A stretch of DNA of 16,258 nt. Origin: Bacteroidales bacterium GP3. Its GTDB lineage: Bacteria; Bacteroidota; Bacteroidia; Bacteroidales; Muribaculaceae. Positions 6,872 through 15,336 of this stretch are shown piece by piece. The notes under the pieces were generated by a model that was given only the letters and a program-made list of their open reading frames with translations, was not told the DNA's origin and searched no databases. The stretch is taken from NCBI GenBank assembly GCA_001701075.1, contig DAAK01000036.1, positions 9,910 to 26,167 on the forward strand, in the 5' to 3' direction. How positions within the stretch are numbered: position 1 is the first letter of the stretch; the number at the start of each line of letters is the position of its first letter. The position numbers and the translations under genes were made by a program.

Positions 6872-7663
6872 ATGATCGACACTCACACTCATATCTACAT
6901 GGATTCCTTCTCGAAGGAAGACCCCGACGGATGCTCAGACGCAGTCGATCGCGCTCTCGCCTCCGGAGTGGACACTATGATCCTCCCCGCAGTCGACCGT
7001 GAGTCTGCATCTGAGATTGTGGCCCTGCATGCGGCGCGACCCGCTCAGACACGCACCGCAATGGGACTTCATCCTACTGAAGTGGGGGAGGACTGGCAGG
7101 AAGAATTAGACGATATCGTCAGGATTCTAACTCCGACTTCTCCAGTTGCAATAGGTGAGGTGGGTATTGATTTGTATTGGGACGATTCTAATCTCAGTCT
7201 TCAGAAGGATGCATTCATAGCCCAGATATTATTGGCTAAGAAGCTGGATCTTCCAGTCATAATCCATTGCCGTGATGGTCTTGATGTCTGCCTTGAATGC
7301 CTCGCTAAAGCCAAAGACTTAATCTCGGGTACTCTTCCCCGACTTGTCTTTCATAGCTTTACGGGTTCTCCGGAAGATGTGAAGCATATCCGCTCAATAT
7401 GCGACCCTTACTTCGGCATCAATGGTGTGGTGACTTTTAAGAATTCAGGTTCGCTGCCAGATGCAGTCAAGGAAATCGGTATTGATCGCATCCTGCTTGA
7501 GACTGATTCCCCTTATCTTGCTCCAGTCCCAAAACGTGGACGACGCAACGAAAGCTCTTATCTCACTTTTATCAACGATAAAATTGCGGATATTCTCGGC
7601 TTGTCTCCTGATGAGACCGACAGGATCACAACCCGCAACGCTAAAGATTTATTCAAGATTTGA
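6872..7663 (+). CDS. tatD: TatD-family metal-dependent deoxyribonuclease
   Basis: This is a 263-residue cytoplasmic TIM-barrel hydrolase with every metal ligand of the family: HTH (His5, His7), Glu96 in IGEVGID, His132 in IIHCRD, His161 in VFHSFTG and Asp212 in LLETDSPYLAP. Family members are 3'-5' exonucleases linked to DNA repair and turnover; some also act on D-tyrosyl-tRNA or other substrates, so the exact substrate is not fixed by sequence. Length is normal. A heptamer array precedes it. Its TGA stop overlaps the TTG start of the next gene by four bases (TTGA), suggesting translational coupling to a membrane antiporter gene with no obvious biochemical link. Confidence 0.95.
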   Translation: MIDTHTHIYMDSFSKEDPDGCSDAVDRALASGVDTMILPAVDRESASEIVALHAARPAQTRTAMGLHPTEVGEDWQEELDDIVRILTPTSPVAIGEVGIDLYWDDSNLSLQKDAFIAQILLAKKLDLPVIIHCRDGLDVCLECLAKAKDLISGTLPRLVFHSFTGSPEDVKHIRSICDPYFGINGVVTFKNSGSLPDAVKEIGIDRILLETDSPYLAPVPKRGRRNESSYLTFINDKIADILGLSPDETDRITTRNAKDLFKI

Positions 7664-9672
7664 ACGACCTATTCAGCCTCCCGTTTCATCAGCCTGTAGT
7701 GATTTTCACTCTCGTGCTGTTGTTGATTCTTGCGGCTCCTGTTGTGTTCAGGCGTCTCAGGATTCCGGATGTGGTGGGTCTGATATTGGCAGGCGTGGCC
7801 GTGGGTCCCTACGGATTCAACCTTCTTGAAAGGGATGCCTCTTTCCAGATTTTCGGCCAGGTCGGCATTCTCTACCTTATGTTTCTTGCTGCGGTGGAGA
7901 TCGATATGTATCACTTCAAGAAAAATCTGCGGCAAGGCCTTATCTTTGGCCTGATCACGTTCTTGGTGCCCGCTGTGGTTGGAATGGTGGCCGCACATTA
8001 CGCTTTCGGTGCCGGACTGACCACATGTCTCCTGCTGGCAAGTATGTTTTCATCACATACCTTGATTTCTTATCCAGTCGTCAGCAGGTTTGGTCTTCAA
8101 AATGGCCGTGGTGTCATTCTTGCCGTGAGTGCTACGATTGTAGCTGTTCTCCTTGCCCTCATCACTCTTGCTTCCGTTATAAAGCTTCAGGCTACCGGTA
8201 CTTTTGATGTGGCCGAGATCGTGATGTTGCTGCTTTATACAGCTGGCTATGCCGTTGTAGTAGGTTTCACGTTCCCGCGTATCACGCGATTTGTTTTCCG
8301 GAAGATCTCAGATGCAATAGCCCAGTATATTTTCATACTCGTGATGGTCTTCATTGGGGCCTTGCTCGCCCAGGTGATTGGCCTTGAGTCTATCTTAGGC
8401 GCGTTCTATGTCGGGCTTGTGCTCAACCGTCTGATTCCCGGTCGCTCTTCCTTGATGAGCCATATTAAGTTTGTCGGCAACGCCATCTTTATCCCTTATT
8501 TCTTGATTGGGGTCGGAATGTTGATCAACGTGCATGTGATTTTCCGAGGATGGACTGTCGCTTGGGTCACAATCAACATGATTGTCGTGGCTCTTGTCTC
8601 AAAATGGATTGCAGCTTGGATTGCGCAAAAGTCTTTCGGCCTCACTGCTACCGACCGCAGGATGATGTTCGGTCTGACGAGTGGAAAGGCTGCCGCTACA
8701 ATTGCCGCCACAATGCTTGGTTTTCAATACGGAATCATCAATGAGGATATCATGAATGGTGCCGTCCTGATGATCCTTGTCTGCTGCCTTGTTTCTTCTG
8801 TCATGACAGAACGCACAGCCATCAGGCTCAGAATTGAACTGACGGCTGCCGAAATGGAGTCAAACGGTGTGGAACGTCCCGAATTTGCACGCCAGATTGT
8901 GGCTGTCTCAAATCCTATCACAGCTGAGGGGTTGATGCGTCTCGCAGTATTCATGCGCTCTCCTAAGAATAAGGAACCGATTACAGCCCTTTTTGTGCGA
9001 AACTCTGATGATTCTAAAAGTCTACGTGCCGGACACTTCTCTCTTCGCACTGCGGCTCAGGCTGCACAGGAGATGGGTGTCACTGCCGTGGAAGAGGAGC
9101 GTTTCGATCTCAATATCGTGTCTGGAATCACCAATATGATTCGCCAGAAACATGCCACTGATATTGTGATTGGTTTCCATCGTAAAGCTAATATCGTCGA
9201 TTCTTTTTTCGGTCAGATGATTGATACTCTGCTAAAGCAGACTTTAAAGATGGTGGTCATGTCGCGTTGCTTCATTCCCATCTCCACTGTGAGGCGTATC
9301 GTTGTTGTGGCAGGCGCGAAGGCTCAATATGAGACAGGTTTCCATGACTGGGTTGCCCGCGTAGGCAATCTGGCTCAGCAACTTGCTTGCAAGGTGATTT
9401 TTATCGTCACGGCTGAGACCTCTAAATATATCGAGGATATAATCACTACAGATGGCTACAGTATTCGTCGCATCTATCAGGAAATGACCGAATGGGACGA
9501 TTTCATACTTCTCTCAGGCGAGGTCGGACCTGAAGACCTGCTCGTGATTATCGGCGCCCGCAAGGGTTCGATTTCATATAGCGCCTCTCAGGAAGATATT
9601 CCGGAATTCCTCTCCAAAAACTTCTCCGCCCACAACCTCATGGTTATCTATCCTGAACAATTCAATGGCTAA
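7660..9672 (+). CDS. CPA2-type cation:proton antiporter-like membrane protein with two Usp-like C-terminal domains
   Basis: This is a 670-residue inner-membrane protein. Residues about 10-390 form a Na+/H+ exchanger fold of roughly 12-13 helices (RIPDVVGLILAGVAVGPYGF at 34-53, SSHTLISYPV at 131-140). Residues about 410-540 and 545-668 look like two universal-stress-protein-type alpha/beta domains (ADP/ATP-binding-like or degenerate; IVIGFHRK at 502-509, LVIIGARKGS at 628-637), likely cytoplasmic regulators. The helix that normally carries the ion-binding acidic residue reads SATIVAVLLALITL with no Asp or Glu, so transport chemistry may differ. The start is TTG at 7660, overlapping the tatD stop; no nearby ATG offers a better start. 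It is followed by an MgtC-family gene after 33 bp of heptamer repeat. The transported ion is unknown. Confidence 0.88.
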   Translation: MNDLFSLPFHQPVVIFTLVLLLILAAPVVFRRLRIPDVVGLILAGVAVGPYGFNLLERDASFQIFGQVGILYLMFLAAVEIDMYHFKKNLRQGLIFGLITFLVPAVVGMVAAHYAFGAGLTTCLLLASMFSSHTLISYPVVSRFGLQNGRGVILAVSATIVAVLLALITLASVIKLQATGTFDVAEIVMLLLYTAGYAVVVGFTFPRITRFVFRKISDAIAQYIFILVMVFIGALLAQVIGLESILGAFYVGLVLNRLIPGRSSLMSHIKFVGNAIFIPYFLIGVGMLINVHVIFRGWTVAWVTINMIVVALVSKWIAAWIAQKSFGLTATDRRMMFGLTSGKAAATIAATMLGFQYGIINEDIMNGAVLMILVCCLVSSVMTERTAIRLRIELTAAEMESNGVERPEFARQIVAVSNPITAEGLMRLAVFMRSPKNKEPITALFVRNSDDSKSLRAGHFSLRTAAQAAQEMGVTAVEEERFDLNIVSGITNMIRQKHATDIVIGFHRKANIVDSFFGQMIDTLLKQTLKMVVMSRCFIPISTVRRIVVVAGAKAQYETGFHDWVARVGNLAQQLACKVIFIVTAETSKYIEDIITTDGYSIRRIYQEMTEWDDFILLSGEVGPEDLLVIIGARKGSISYSASQEDIPEFLSKNFSAHNLMVIYPEQFNG

Positions 9673-9706
9673 ATATTTAGTATTTAATCTTTAATATTTA
9701 TTATTT
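9672..9706 (+). repeat. Intergenic heptanucleotide repeat, unit AATATTT x5
   Basis: AATATTT, AGTATTT, AATCTTT, AATATTT and ATTATTT run without a break from the last base of the antiporter stop codon to the first base of the proposed TTG start of the MgtC-family gene. The array therefore makes up the entire gap between the two genes. Confidence 0.82.
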
Positions 9707-10422
9707 TGATACAATACCTATCCACTCAATTCTCCTCCCTCGACGTTAATATCGTCAATGCCTCATTTAGGCTTCTCCTTGCACTCCTGCTCGGTGCGCT
9801 CGTCGGCACTGAACGCAAGCACAAGGGGCAAATAGCCGGTATCCGCACTTTCGCCTTGATTTCCATGGGCGCTTGCCTTTCCATGCTCCTCTCAATCTAT
9901 GTCCCGCAGGAGTATATGGGCCTCAAAAACGGCGACCCTGGTCGTATCGCGGCACAGGTCATTACCGGTATCGGTTTCTTGGGTGGCGGCGCGATGATTC
10001 AGCAAAGGGGAGTAGTCCGTGGACTCACAACTGCTGCCGGAATTTGGATCACGGCTATTATCGGTATGGCTGTGGGAGTAGGTATGTATTTGGCCTCTAT
10101 CATTTGCACTCTTCTTATTTTCCTGGTCATCGTGGGTTTCAACCGCTTCGAACATGTGATTCATATTGGTCAGGAGACAAAAGTGATATCAGTTCGTAGC
10201 AAGGGGATTCTCCGTGATATCGATGACTATGAGCGCCTGCTTGAAGATGAAGGAGTGCACATATCAAATTTCTTCATAGAGCAGAATTTCGAAAAGAACA
10301 TTACAGAGGTAAACCTTGTGGTGCTTGTCCGCTCTTCTAAAAAACTCATGGATGCTATAAATCGCCTCGGTGAGGTTCATGATACTCTTTCAATTACACT
10401 TTCAAACCAGATTGACCTATGA
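9706..10422 (+). CDS. mgtC: MgtC/SapB-family inner-membrane protein with C-terminal ACT-like domain
   Basis: This 238-residue protein has about five membrane helices in residues 18-148 carrying the MgtC signature: LLLGALVGTERKHKGQIAGIRT (within 27-47), Asp77 before RIAAQ, GIGFLGGGAMI (88-98) and VRGLTTAAGIW (104-114). Residues about 155-235 form a soluble alpha/beta tail like the ACT-like domain of the family. MgtC proteins are tied to growth at low magnesium and, in some bacteria, to inhibition of F-type ATP synthase; they are not proven Mg2+ transporters. The start is taken as TTG 9706 because no ATG occurs before the middle of the second helix, leaving some doubt. Its stop overlaps the ATG of the next antiporter gene (ATGA). 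The symbol is by family only. Confidence 0.88.
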   Translation: MIQYLSTQFSSLDVNIVNASFRLLLALLLGALVGTERKHKGQIAGIRTFALISMGACLSMLLSIYVPQEYMGLKNGDPGRIAAQVITGIGFLGGGAMIQQRGVVRGLTTAAGIWITAIIGMAVGVGMYLASIICTLLIFLVIVGFNRFEHVIHIGQETKVISVRSKGILRDIDDYERLLEDEGVHISNFFIEQNFEKNITEVNLVVLVRSSKKLMDAINRLGEVHDTLSITLSNQIDL

Positions 10423-12731
10423 TGCCACAGATGATCCAGGAGACAACCTCCGACATTCAGCAGACTGTCTACACAGAACTCAATCCCGATGCTGGCAAGG
10501 AGTCAGGAAATGGTTCCGAAGACAGTACCAACGGCCTAATCCTTGACCTCGCTTGGATTCTTGTGCTCGCGGCGATTACGACCCTTGTCTTCAAAAAGCT
10601 CAAGCAACCCGTTGTGCTCGGATATATCCTTGCAGGTTTCTTGGCTTCTCCCAACTTCACATATCTTCCCTCTATCTCAAATCTTGAAAATATTGAGATT
10701 TGGGCCGATCTCGGTATCGTGGTCCTGATGTTCTCTCTCGGTCTTGAGTTCTCTTTCAAAAAACTCATGAATTCCGGGTCGTCGGCTATTATTACGGCAT
10801 TGATTATCATTGTGGGTATGACAATGGCCGGTTTTGGAGTGGGATGTCTGCTGCATCTGAATACCATCAACTGTATTTTCCTTGGTGGTATGATCTCGAT
10901 GTCGTCTACCACCATCATTCTTAAGGCTTTTACCGATCTTGGACTCAAACAGCAGAAGTTTGCTTCTATGGTGCTCGCGGTGCTCATTATCGAAGATTTG
11001 TTTGCTGTCCTTATGCTCGTGCTCCTTTCTTCCTTTGCTATGGGTGACGTGCAAGGTTCGGAATTGGTGTTCAGTATTGCAAAGCTTTGCTTCTTCCTGA
11101 TCATCTGGTTCGTGGTCGGAGTGTATGTGCTCCCTTCATTCCTTGTCAGGTTTAGCTCTTTCCTCAATTCGGAGACTCTGCTTGTCGTGGCGATGGGTCT
11201 CTGCTTCTCTATGGCAGCTTTCTCTGTGATGTGCGGTTTCTCTCTCGAACTTGGTGCTTTCGTGATGGGTTCTATCCTCGCCGGAACTGTGTTTGCAGAG
11301 CGTATGGAGCATGTGATAGCCCCTGTCAAAGACCTTTTCGGTGCTGTCTTTTTTATCTCGGTAGGTATGATGGTGCAGCCTGCTGTGATTGCAACATACT
11401 ATCCTCAGATTCTTCTGCTTGCTGCAGTCGTTATTGTGGGTATGATTATTTTTGGCACTCTCGGTATGCTCGTGACCGGACAGACCCTGCAAGTAGCTAT
11501 AAAGAGTGGTTTCTCCTTGACTCAGATTGGTGAATTTTCATTCATCATAGCATCCCTTGGTATGGGACTTGGTGTCCTCGATTCCACTCTATATCCAATT
11601 ATCGTTGCAGTGTCGGTGATTACCATTTTCACCACTCCATACTTCATCAAGCTTTCTGACCCGGCATATAGATTTGTCGAAAAGCATTTGCCCGCTAAAC
11701 TTAATTTCCTTATCACCCGCTACTCTTCTCAGGTGGTGGATACGAATGAGACAGGGCGACTGTGGCGTGAGATTCTCGGAAGATATCTCTGGCGTATAGT
11801 GCTTTATTCCGTAATTCTGATTGCCATCATCATTGCTTGCCGACAGATGCTTTTCCCATTGATGGAGCGCATTCTGCCTGAATGGGGACACCTCGTGGCC
11901 ACTGGTATCACTCTCGCCATCATGTCTCCTTTCCTGACTGCTCTTTCGTTTACCACTATAAAGTCCGACCAAAAGATGAAGCTTCATTCCACTGCTTCTT
12001 TCTATGAGGTGCCACTCATCGCTATGAGTGTGATCCGCTATATCCTGGCTCTTCTCTTTGTGGTCTATTTCCTTACGGTTTGCTATTCTTCATGGGTAGG
12101 TTGGATAGGCGGTTCGATTTGCTTCCTTATCATCGTAATTTTCGCTTCTTCAAGACTTATGAGAGGCTTCAAGCGCATGGAAAAGAAGTTTATGAACAAT
12201 CTCAACAACCGCGAGAATGCGCGTAGCGGTGCCAACAATAATCTTGTTAGCGACCTGCATCAAGCCTACCTTGATATCAAGCCACAATGCCGTTTTGCCG
12301 GTGATAAGCTGAAAGATTCAGGACTCAGGAGCGAATTTGGGGTCAGTGTCTCCAGTATCCGGCGTGGCGATGATTTCATTCCACTCCCTTCTGGTGATAC
12401 TCGAATTTTCCCCGGCGATACTCTTGGTGTGATTGGAACTGACAGCCAGATTAAGCGACTCAATGACGAGATGGATAAGGTAAGCCTGAAAAAGGATTCT
12501 CTCAAGCATCCCGATATTGAACTTAAGAGCATACTCCTCACTAAGGATTCCCCTATTATCGATCGTCCTCTCTATGAGACAGATCTTCGCAACGATTACT
12601 TCTGTATGGTGATCTCTGTGCAAAGAGGGGATAGCAGTGAATTCATTACCCCGACCCCCACAACTGTACTCGAACCCGGCGACCTCCTTTGGGTCGTAGG
12701 CGATCCCTCTCAATTCGACAAAATGAAATAA
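10419..12731 (+). CDS. CPA2 (Kef-like) cation:proton antiporter with extra four-helix module and tandem RCK_C (TrkA-C) domains
   Basis: This is a 770-residue inner-membrane protein. An unusual polar N-terminal extension of about 38 residues precedes the exchanger domain (about 40-415). That domain has KQPVVLGYILAGFL (62-75), SMSSTTIILKA (160-170) and an acidic pair Glu192-Asp193 in the helix LIIEDLFAV, the expected ion-binding site. Four more hydrophobic segments (about 457-475, 489-512, 531-556, 558-578) follow. Two RCK_C-like domains end the protein (about 612-688 and 698-770), each with the PGD signature (FPGDTLGVIG, LEPGDLLWVVG). I see no Rossmann RCK_N domain between membrane and RCK_C, unlike KefB/KefC. 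Likely role: K+ or Na+ efflux in exchange for H+, gated by ligand binding to RCK_C. It overlaps the MgtC-family gene by 4 bp, and the next gene starts 10 bp after it. Confidence 0.92.
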   Translation: MMPQMIQETTSDIQQTVYTELNPDAGKESGNGSEDSTNGLILDLAWILVLAAITTLVFKKLKQPVVLGYILAGFLASPNFTYLPSISNLENIEIWADLGIVVLMFSLGLEFSFKKLMNSGSSAIITALIIIVGMTMAGFGVGCLLHLNTINCIFLGGMISMSSTTIILKAFTDLGLKQQKFASMVLAVLIIEDLFAVLMLVLLSSFAMGDVQGSELVFSIAKLCFFLIIWFVVGVYVLPSFLVRFSSFLNSETLLVVAMGLCFSMAAFSVMCGFSLELGAFVMGSILAGTVFAERMEHVIAPVKDLFGAVFFISVGMMVQPAVIATYYPQILLLAAVVIVGMIIFGTLGMLVTGQTLQVAIKSGFSLTQIGEFSFIIASLGMGLGVLDSTLYPIIVAVSVITIFTTPYFIKLSDPAYRFVEKHLPAKLNFLITRYSSQVVDTNETGRLWREILGRYLWRIVLYSVILIAIIIACRQMLFPLMERILPEWGHLVATGITLAIMSPFLTALSFTTIKSDQKMKLHSTASFYEVPLIAMSVIRYILALLFVVYFLTVCYSSWVGWIGGSICFLIIVIFASSRLMRGFKRMEKKFMNNLNNRENARSGANNNLVSDLHQAYLDIKPQCRFAGDKLKDSGLRSEFGVSVSSIRRGDDFIPLPSGDTRIFPGDTLGVIGTDSQIKRLNDEMDKVSLKKDSLKHPDIELKSILLTKDSPIIDRPLYETDLRNDYFCMVISVQRGDSSEFITPTPTTVLEPGDLLWVVGDPSQFDKMK

Positions 12732-12741
12732 TTCTTTTTTT

Positions 12742-13869
12742 ATGAACCGACGTCCCTATACCTTCGACCGTGTAGTCCGCATTATCTTTTCACTTTGCGG
12801 ATTCGTTATCGTGCTCTATATCCTTGACATTCTTAGCGATGTCTTGCTCCCATTTATTGTCGCTTGCCTTATCGCATACATTCTTGAACCTTCCGTAGAA
12901 TTCAATAAGAAGATATTGGGCTGCAAACGCCGTTTCTTCCCTGTAGTTTTGACTCTGCTCGAAGCTGTGTTTTTCGTCGGGGTTCTTTGTTGGCTTCTGA
13001 TTCCTTACCTTGTGGAGGAATGTTCTGCGATGACAAAGATTATTCGAGATTATGCGACAAGTCAAATCCAGATACCATATATCTCGAAGGAAATCCACGA
13101 TTTCATAAGGCAAAATGTGGATTTTGATAAGATCGGTCGACTCCTTAGCCGCGAACAGTGGTGGGAGCTTATAAAGAATAGTCTCAATCAGACATGGTCG
13201 TTTATCGGCAGTTCACTGAGCCTGATAATCGGCATTGTAAGCTGGCTCATCGTGGTGCTTTATGTCATTTTCATTATGCTCGACTATGAAAGATTTGTAC
13301 TTTCACTCCGCCAACTCGTCCCTTACGGACAGCGTGATCAGGTCTACCACATTGTGAAGGATATTGAAAATGCAATGAACCGCTATTTCCGTGGACAATT
13401 CTACATTGCATCCCTTGTCGGACTGCTCTTTGCGGCTGGATTTCTTATAATAGGGCTTCCGATGGCTGTTTTATTCGGTCTTTTCATTGGAATGCTCAAT
13501 ATGGTGCCATATCTCCAGTTGATTTCTCTTCCAATTGCCGCAATCCTTTGTCTGATAGGTTCAATTTCAGGAGGCCCTACTTTCTGGGTGCTTTTCTGGG
13601 AATGTATGGCTGTATACGTAGTTGTCCAGTGCATTCAGGATCTCATCCTGACGCCAAAGATTATGGGTAAGGCAATGGGTCTGAATCCGGCGGTAATCCT
13701 CCTCGCACTCTCTGTCTGGGGTTCTCTCCTCGGTTTCCTCGGCATGATCATTGCCCTTCCCCTCACGACCCTCCTCCTCTCATACTACGACACCTACATC
13801 GTCCGCCGCTCCCTCCCCGACAAAGAGCCGGAAGAAAAAGAAATCGCACCTCCGACTCAACCTGAGTAG
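12742..13869 (+). CDS. AI-2E family (PerM/TqsA-like) membrane transporter
   Basis: This 375-residue inner-membrane protein has about eight hydrophobic segments in the pattern of the AI-2E family: two or three helices at the N-terminus (about 10-85), a soluble amphipathic stretch (about 90-150), and a conserved C-terminal helical core. The core has GQFYIASLVGLLF (214-226), LFGLFIGMLNMVPY (246-259), and PKIMGKAMGLNPAVILLAL (308-326). It ends in a charged, Glu/Pro-rich cytoplasmic tail. Members have been linked to export of autoinducer-2 or to Na+/H+ exchange, so the substrate is not known from sequence. Its place 10 bp after a Kef-like antiporter favours the ion-transport reading, but that is inference. 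It is the last gene of the plus-strand run and converges with dacB. No terminator hairpin with a T run is visible. Confidence 0.9.
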   Translation: MNRRPYTFDRVVRIIFSLCGFVIVLYILDILSDVLLPFIVACLIAYILEPSVEFNKKILGCKRRFFPVVLTLLEAVFFVGVLCWLLIPYLVEECSAMTKIIRDYATSQIQIPYISKEIHDFIRQNVDFDKIGRLLSREQWWELIKNSLNQTWSFIGSSLSLIIGIVSWLIVVLYVIFIMLDYERFVLSLRQLVPYGQRDQVYHIVKDIENAMNRYFRGQFYIASLVGLLFAAGFLIIGLPMAVLFGLFIGMLNMVPYLQLISLPIAAILCLIGSISGGPTFWVLFWECMAVYVVVQCIQDLILTPKIMGKAMGLNPAVILLALSVWGSLLGFLGMIIALPLTTLLLSYYDTYIVRRSLPDKEPEEKEIAPPTQPE

Positions 13870-13882
13870 TAGGCACACTCCC

Positions 13883-13910
13883 TTGGTTCTTGACTCTTGG
13901 TTCTTGACTC
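13883..13910. repeat. Intergenic heptanucleotide repeat, alternating units TTGGTTC and TTGACTC (14 bp x2)
   Basis: TTGGTTC, TTGACTC, TTGGTTC, TTGACTC form an exact 14-bp direct duplication that is itself two related 7-mers. It lies in the 42-bp gap between two convergent genes and ends one base before the dacB stop codon. This is the only one of the six arrays not placed before a start codon. Confidence 0.85.
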
Positions 13911-13911
13911 T

Positions 13912-15129
13912 TTATGTAAAGATTTCCAGCAGCAACTCCTCCGCCGCTCTCCTCGCTGCCCCCCTCGGCCCGATATCATTCATAATAATCACAATCGAAT
14001 GTGTCGGCCCAAACTGCTCATCCAACTTATACCCGGCATAGCATTGTATCCCCTTCATGCTGCCGGTCTTCATTGCTATATATGCATCCAACGCTGTGTC
14101 CTTCAGGAATTCCGATAGCGTACCCTCTTGCCCTGCAAGCGGCATAAAAGAGGCATACTCCTCATTGTCGCCCAAAGCTTGTAGGATTCCATTGATGAAG
14201 TTTGCCGTCACCCTGTTTGATCTCGACAGACCACTTCCGTCAATCAGCGTTACACCCTTAGTGGGAATCCCGGCAGACTTCCAGTAGTCGAGCATCTCGG
14301 TCGCACCGGCTTCTGTGGAACCCTCTTTGCCACGTGAAAGGGCAAAGGTTCTAAGAAGATTTTCAGCAAACAGGTTGTCGCTTCGCATCATGCAGCTCCG
14401 CATCACTTCCGCATAGCGGTCGCTGACATGGTCGAGCAATTCTGTGGCTTCTTCTGCTTCTCTCAATCCCGATTCTCCGATTTTTGTAGTGCCGGTTATT
14501 GTAATTCCGGCATGCCTTAGCCGTGTAGATAGATAAGAAAGAAAAACAGACTCCGGATTCTTTACGGCTCGGCTTCCGGACGCATTGCGTCGGAAATTCA
14601 GGGCATGACTGCCAGTGCCATAAGCTTCACAAAGGTCGGCAGAAACCCAACTTGGCGGACATGCCGGACCCGCGTAAAGCGATGTGTCTACCCTTAAATC
14701 TCCATTGATTATCGTTATTCCCTTATGGCGTAAAGTGGCAATGATTTCTTCTGCTATGTCAGTAGATTCCGGTTCACAATTGGCTCCCAAGGTGGGGTCG
14801 CCTCCACCCACTACGAGCAGATCTCCGTCGATTGTGTTCCCCTTGATCGGGCCGTCGGCATATACTAATGTGTGAAATCTTTCATCTGGACCTTTCTCTT
14901 GCAATAGACCGGCTATCGTCACAGTCTTCATAATAGAAGCCGGAAGCAATGGCCTGTCAGCATTATGCGATGCCAATATCTCTCCAGTCTGTAAATCCTG
15001 CACAAGCACTGCCGTGCTCCCTTCATTTATACTCTTAGATTTCAAAAATTTATCAACTGGCGAAGCACCAAACATGGCGCTTGCCGTCACCACCAATATA
15101 AACAGTAAAATATTTCGTTTCATTTCCAT
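13912..15129 (-). CDS. dacB: D-alanyl-D-alanine carboxypeptidase/endopeptidase, PBP4 type (peptidase S13)
   Basis: This 405-residue periplasmic penicillin-binding protein trims or cuts peptidoglycan cross-links. It has a signal peptide (hydrophobic stretch ILLFILVVTASAMFGA, residues 7-22) and the three catalytic motifs of the class: SIMK (Ser65, Lys68), SDN (250-252) and KTG (354-356). It also has the S13 hallmarks VGGGDPTL (107-114) and LIDGSGLSRSN (295-305). It is shorter than many DacB proteins (about 450-480 residues), so the domain inserted after the SxxK motif is compact but seems intact. ATG 15129 and the in-frame ATG 15123 are equally plausible starts; the latter gives MKRN. A candidate promoter about 210 bp upstream would place a three-hairpin repeat in its leader. 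It is the first gene on its strand and may be monocistronic. Confidence 0.94.
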   Translation of the reverse strand: MEMKRNILLFILVVTASAMFGASPVDKFLKSKSINEGSTAVLVQDLQTGEILASHNADRPLLPASIMKTVTIAGLLQEKGPDERFHTLVYADGPIKGNTIDGDLLVVGGGDPTLGANCEPESTDIAEEIIATLRHKGITIINGDLRVDTSLYAGPACPPSWVSADLCEAYGTGSHALNFRRNASGSRAVKNPESVFLSYLSTRLRHAGITITGTTKIGESGLREAEEATELLDHVSDRYAEVMRSCMMRSDNLFAENLLRTFALSRGKEGSTEAGATEMLDYWKSAGIPTKGVTLIDGSGLSRSNRVTANFINGILQALGDNEEYASFMPLAGQEGTLSEFLKDTALDAYIAMKTGSMKGIQCYAGYKLDEQFGPTHSIVIIMNDIGPRGAARRAAEELLLEIFT

Positions 15130-15203
15130 TATAACATTTTTTGTCGAGTAACTAAGTGTCTAACGTATTCCCATAAAGTGACGAAGTGTCTCTCTAAAGT
15201 CTG

Positions 15204-15301
15204 GTCAGGTCGGAGACCTGACAATCTTGCACTAACCTCAGGCTTCAGCCTGGGGCATCCCGGATAAAAGGAACAGTAGCCTCGGAGAGGCGTTTTATGG
15301 T
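15204..15301 (+). repeat. Three-hairpin REP-like element, copy 1
   Basis: Hairpin 1 at 15204-15222 is GTCAGGTC / GACCTGAC with loop GGA. Hairpin 2 at 15236-15255 is CCTCAGGCT / AGCCTGGGG with loop TC and one T-G wobble. Hairpin 3 at 15279-15291 is GCCTC / GAGGC with loop GGA, followed by GTTTTATGGT. The same three hairpins in the same order and orientation recur at 15952-16045. The form fits REP/BIME-type elements moved by RAYT transposases, but no transposase is in the window. Confidence 0.8.
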
Positions 15302-15336
15302 AATTTCATCAGTGATGTCCTCTACAAATCAAACTG

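Noticed and set aside
10469..11329. 286-codon minus-strand ORF
   Set aside because: It lies antisense to the Kef-like antiporter gene, with low-complexity content and no recognisable domain; it is a shadow of a biased codon pattern.
15149..15190. Pair of similar 12-mers as a seventh heptamer array
   Set aside because: The two copies are 30 bp apart, not a multiple of 7, and the bases between them show no convincing 7-bp period.
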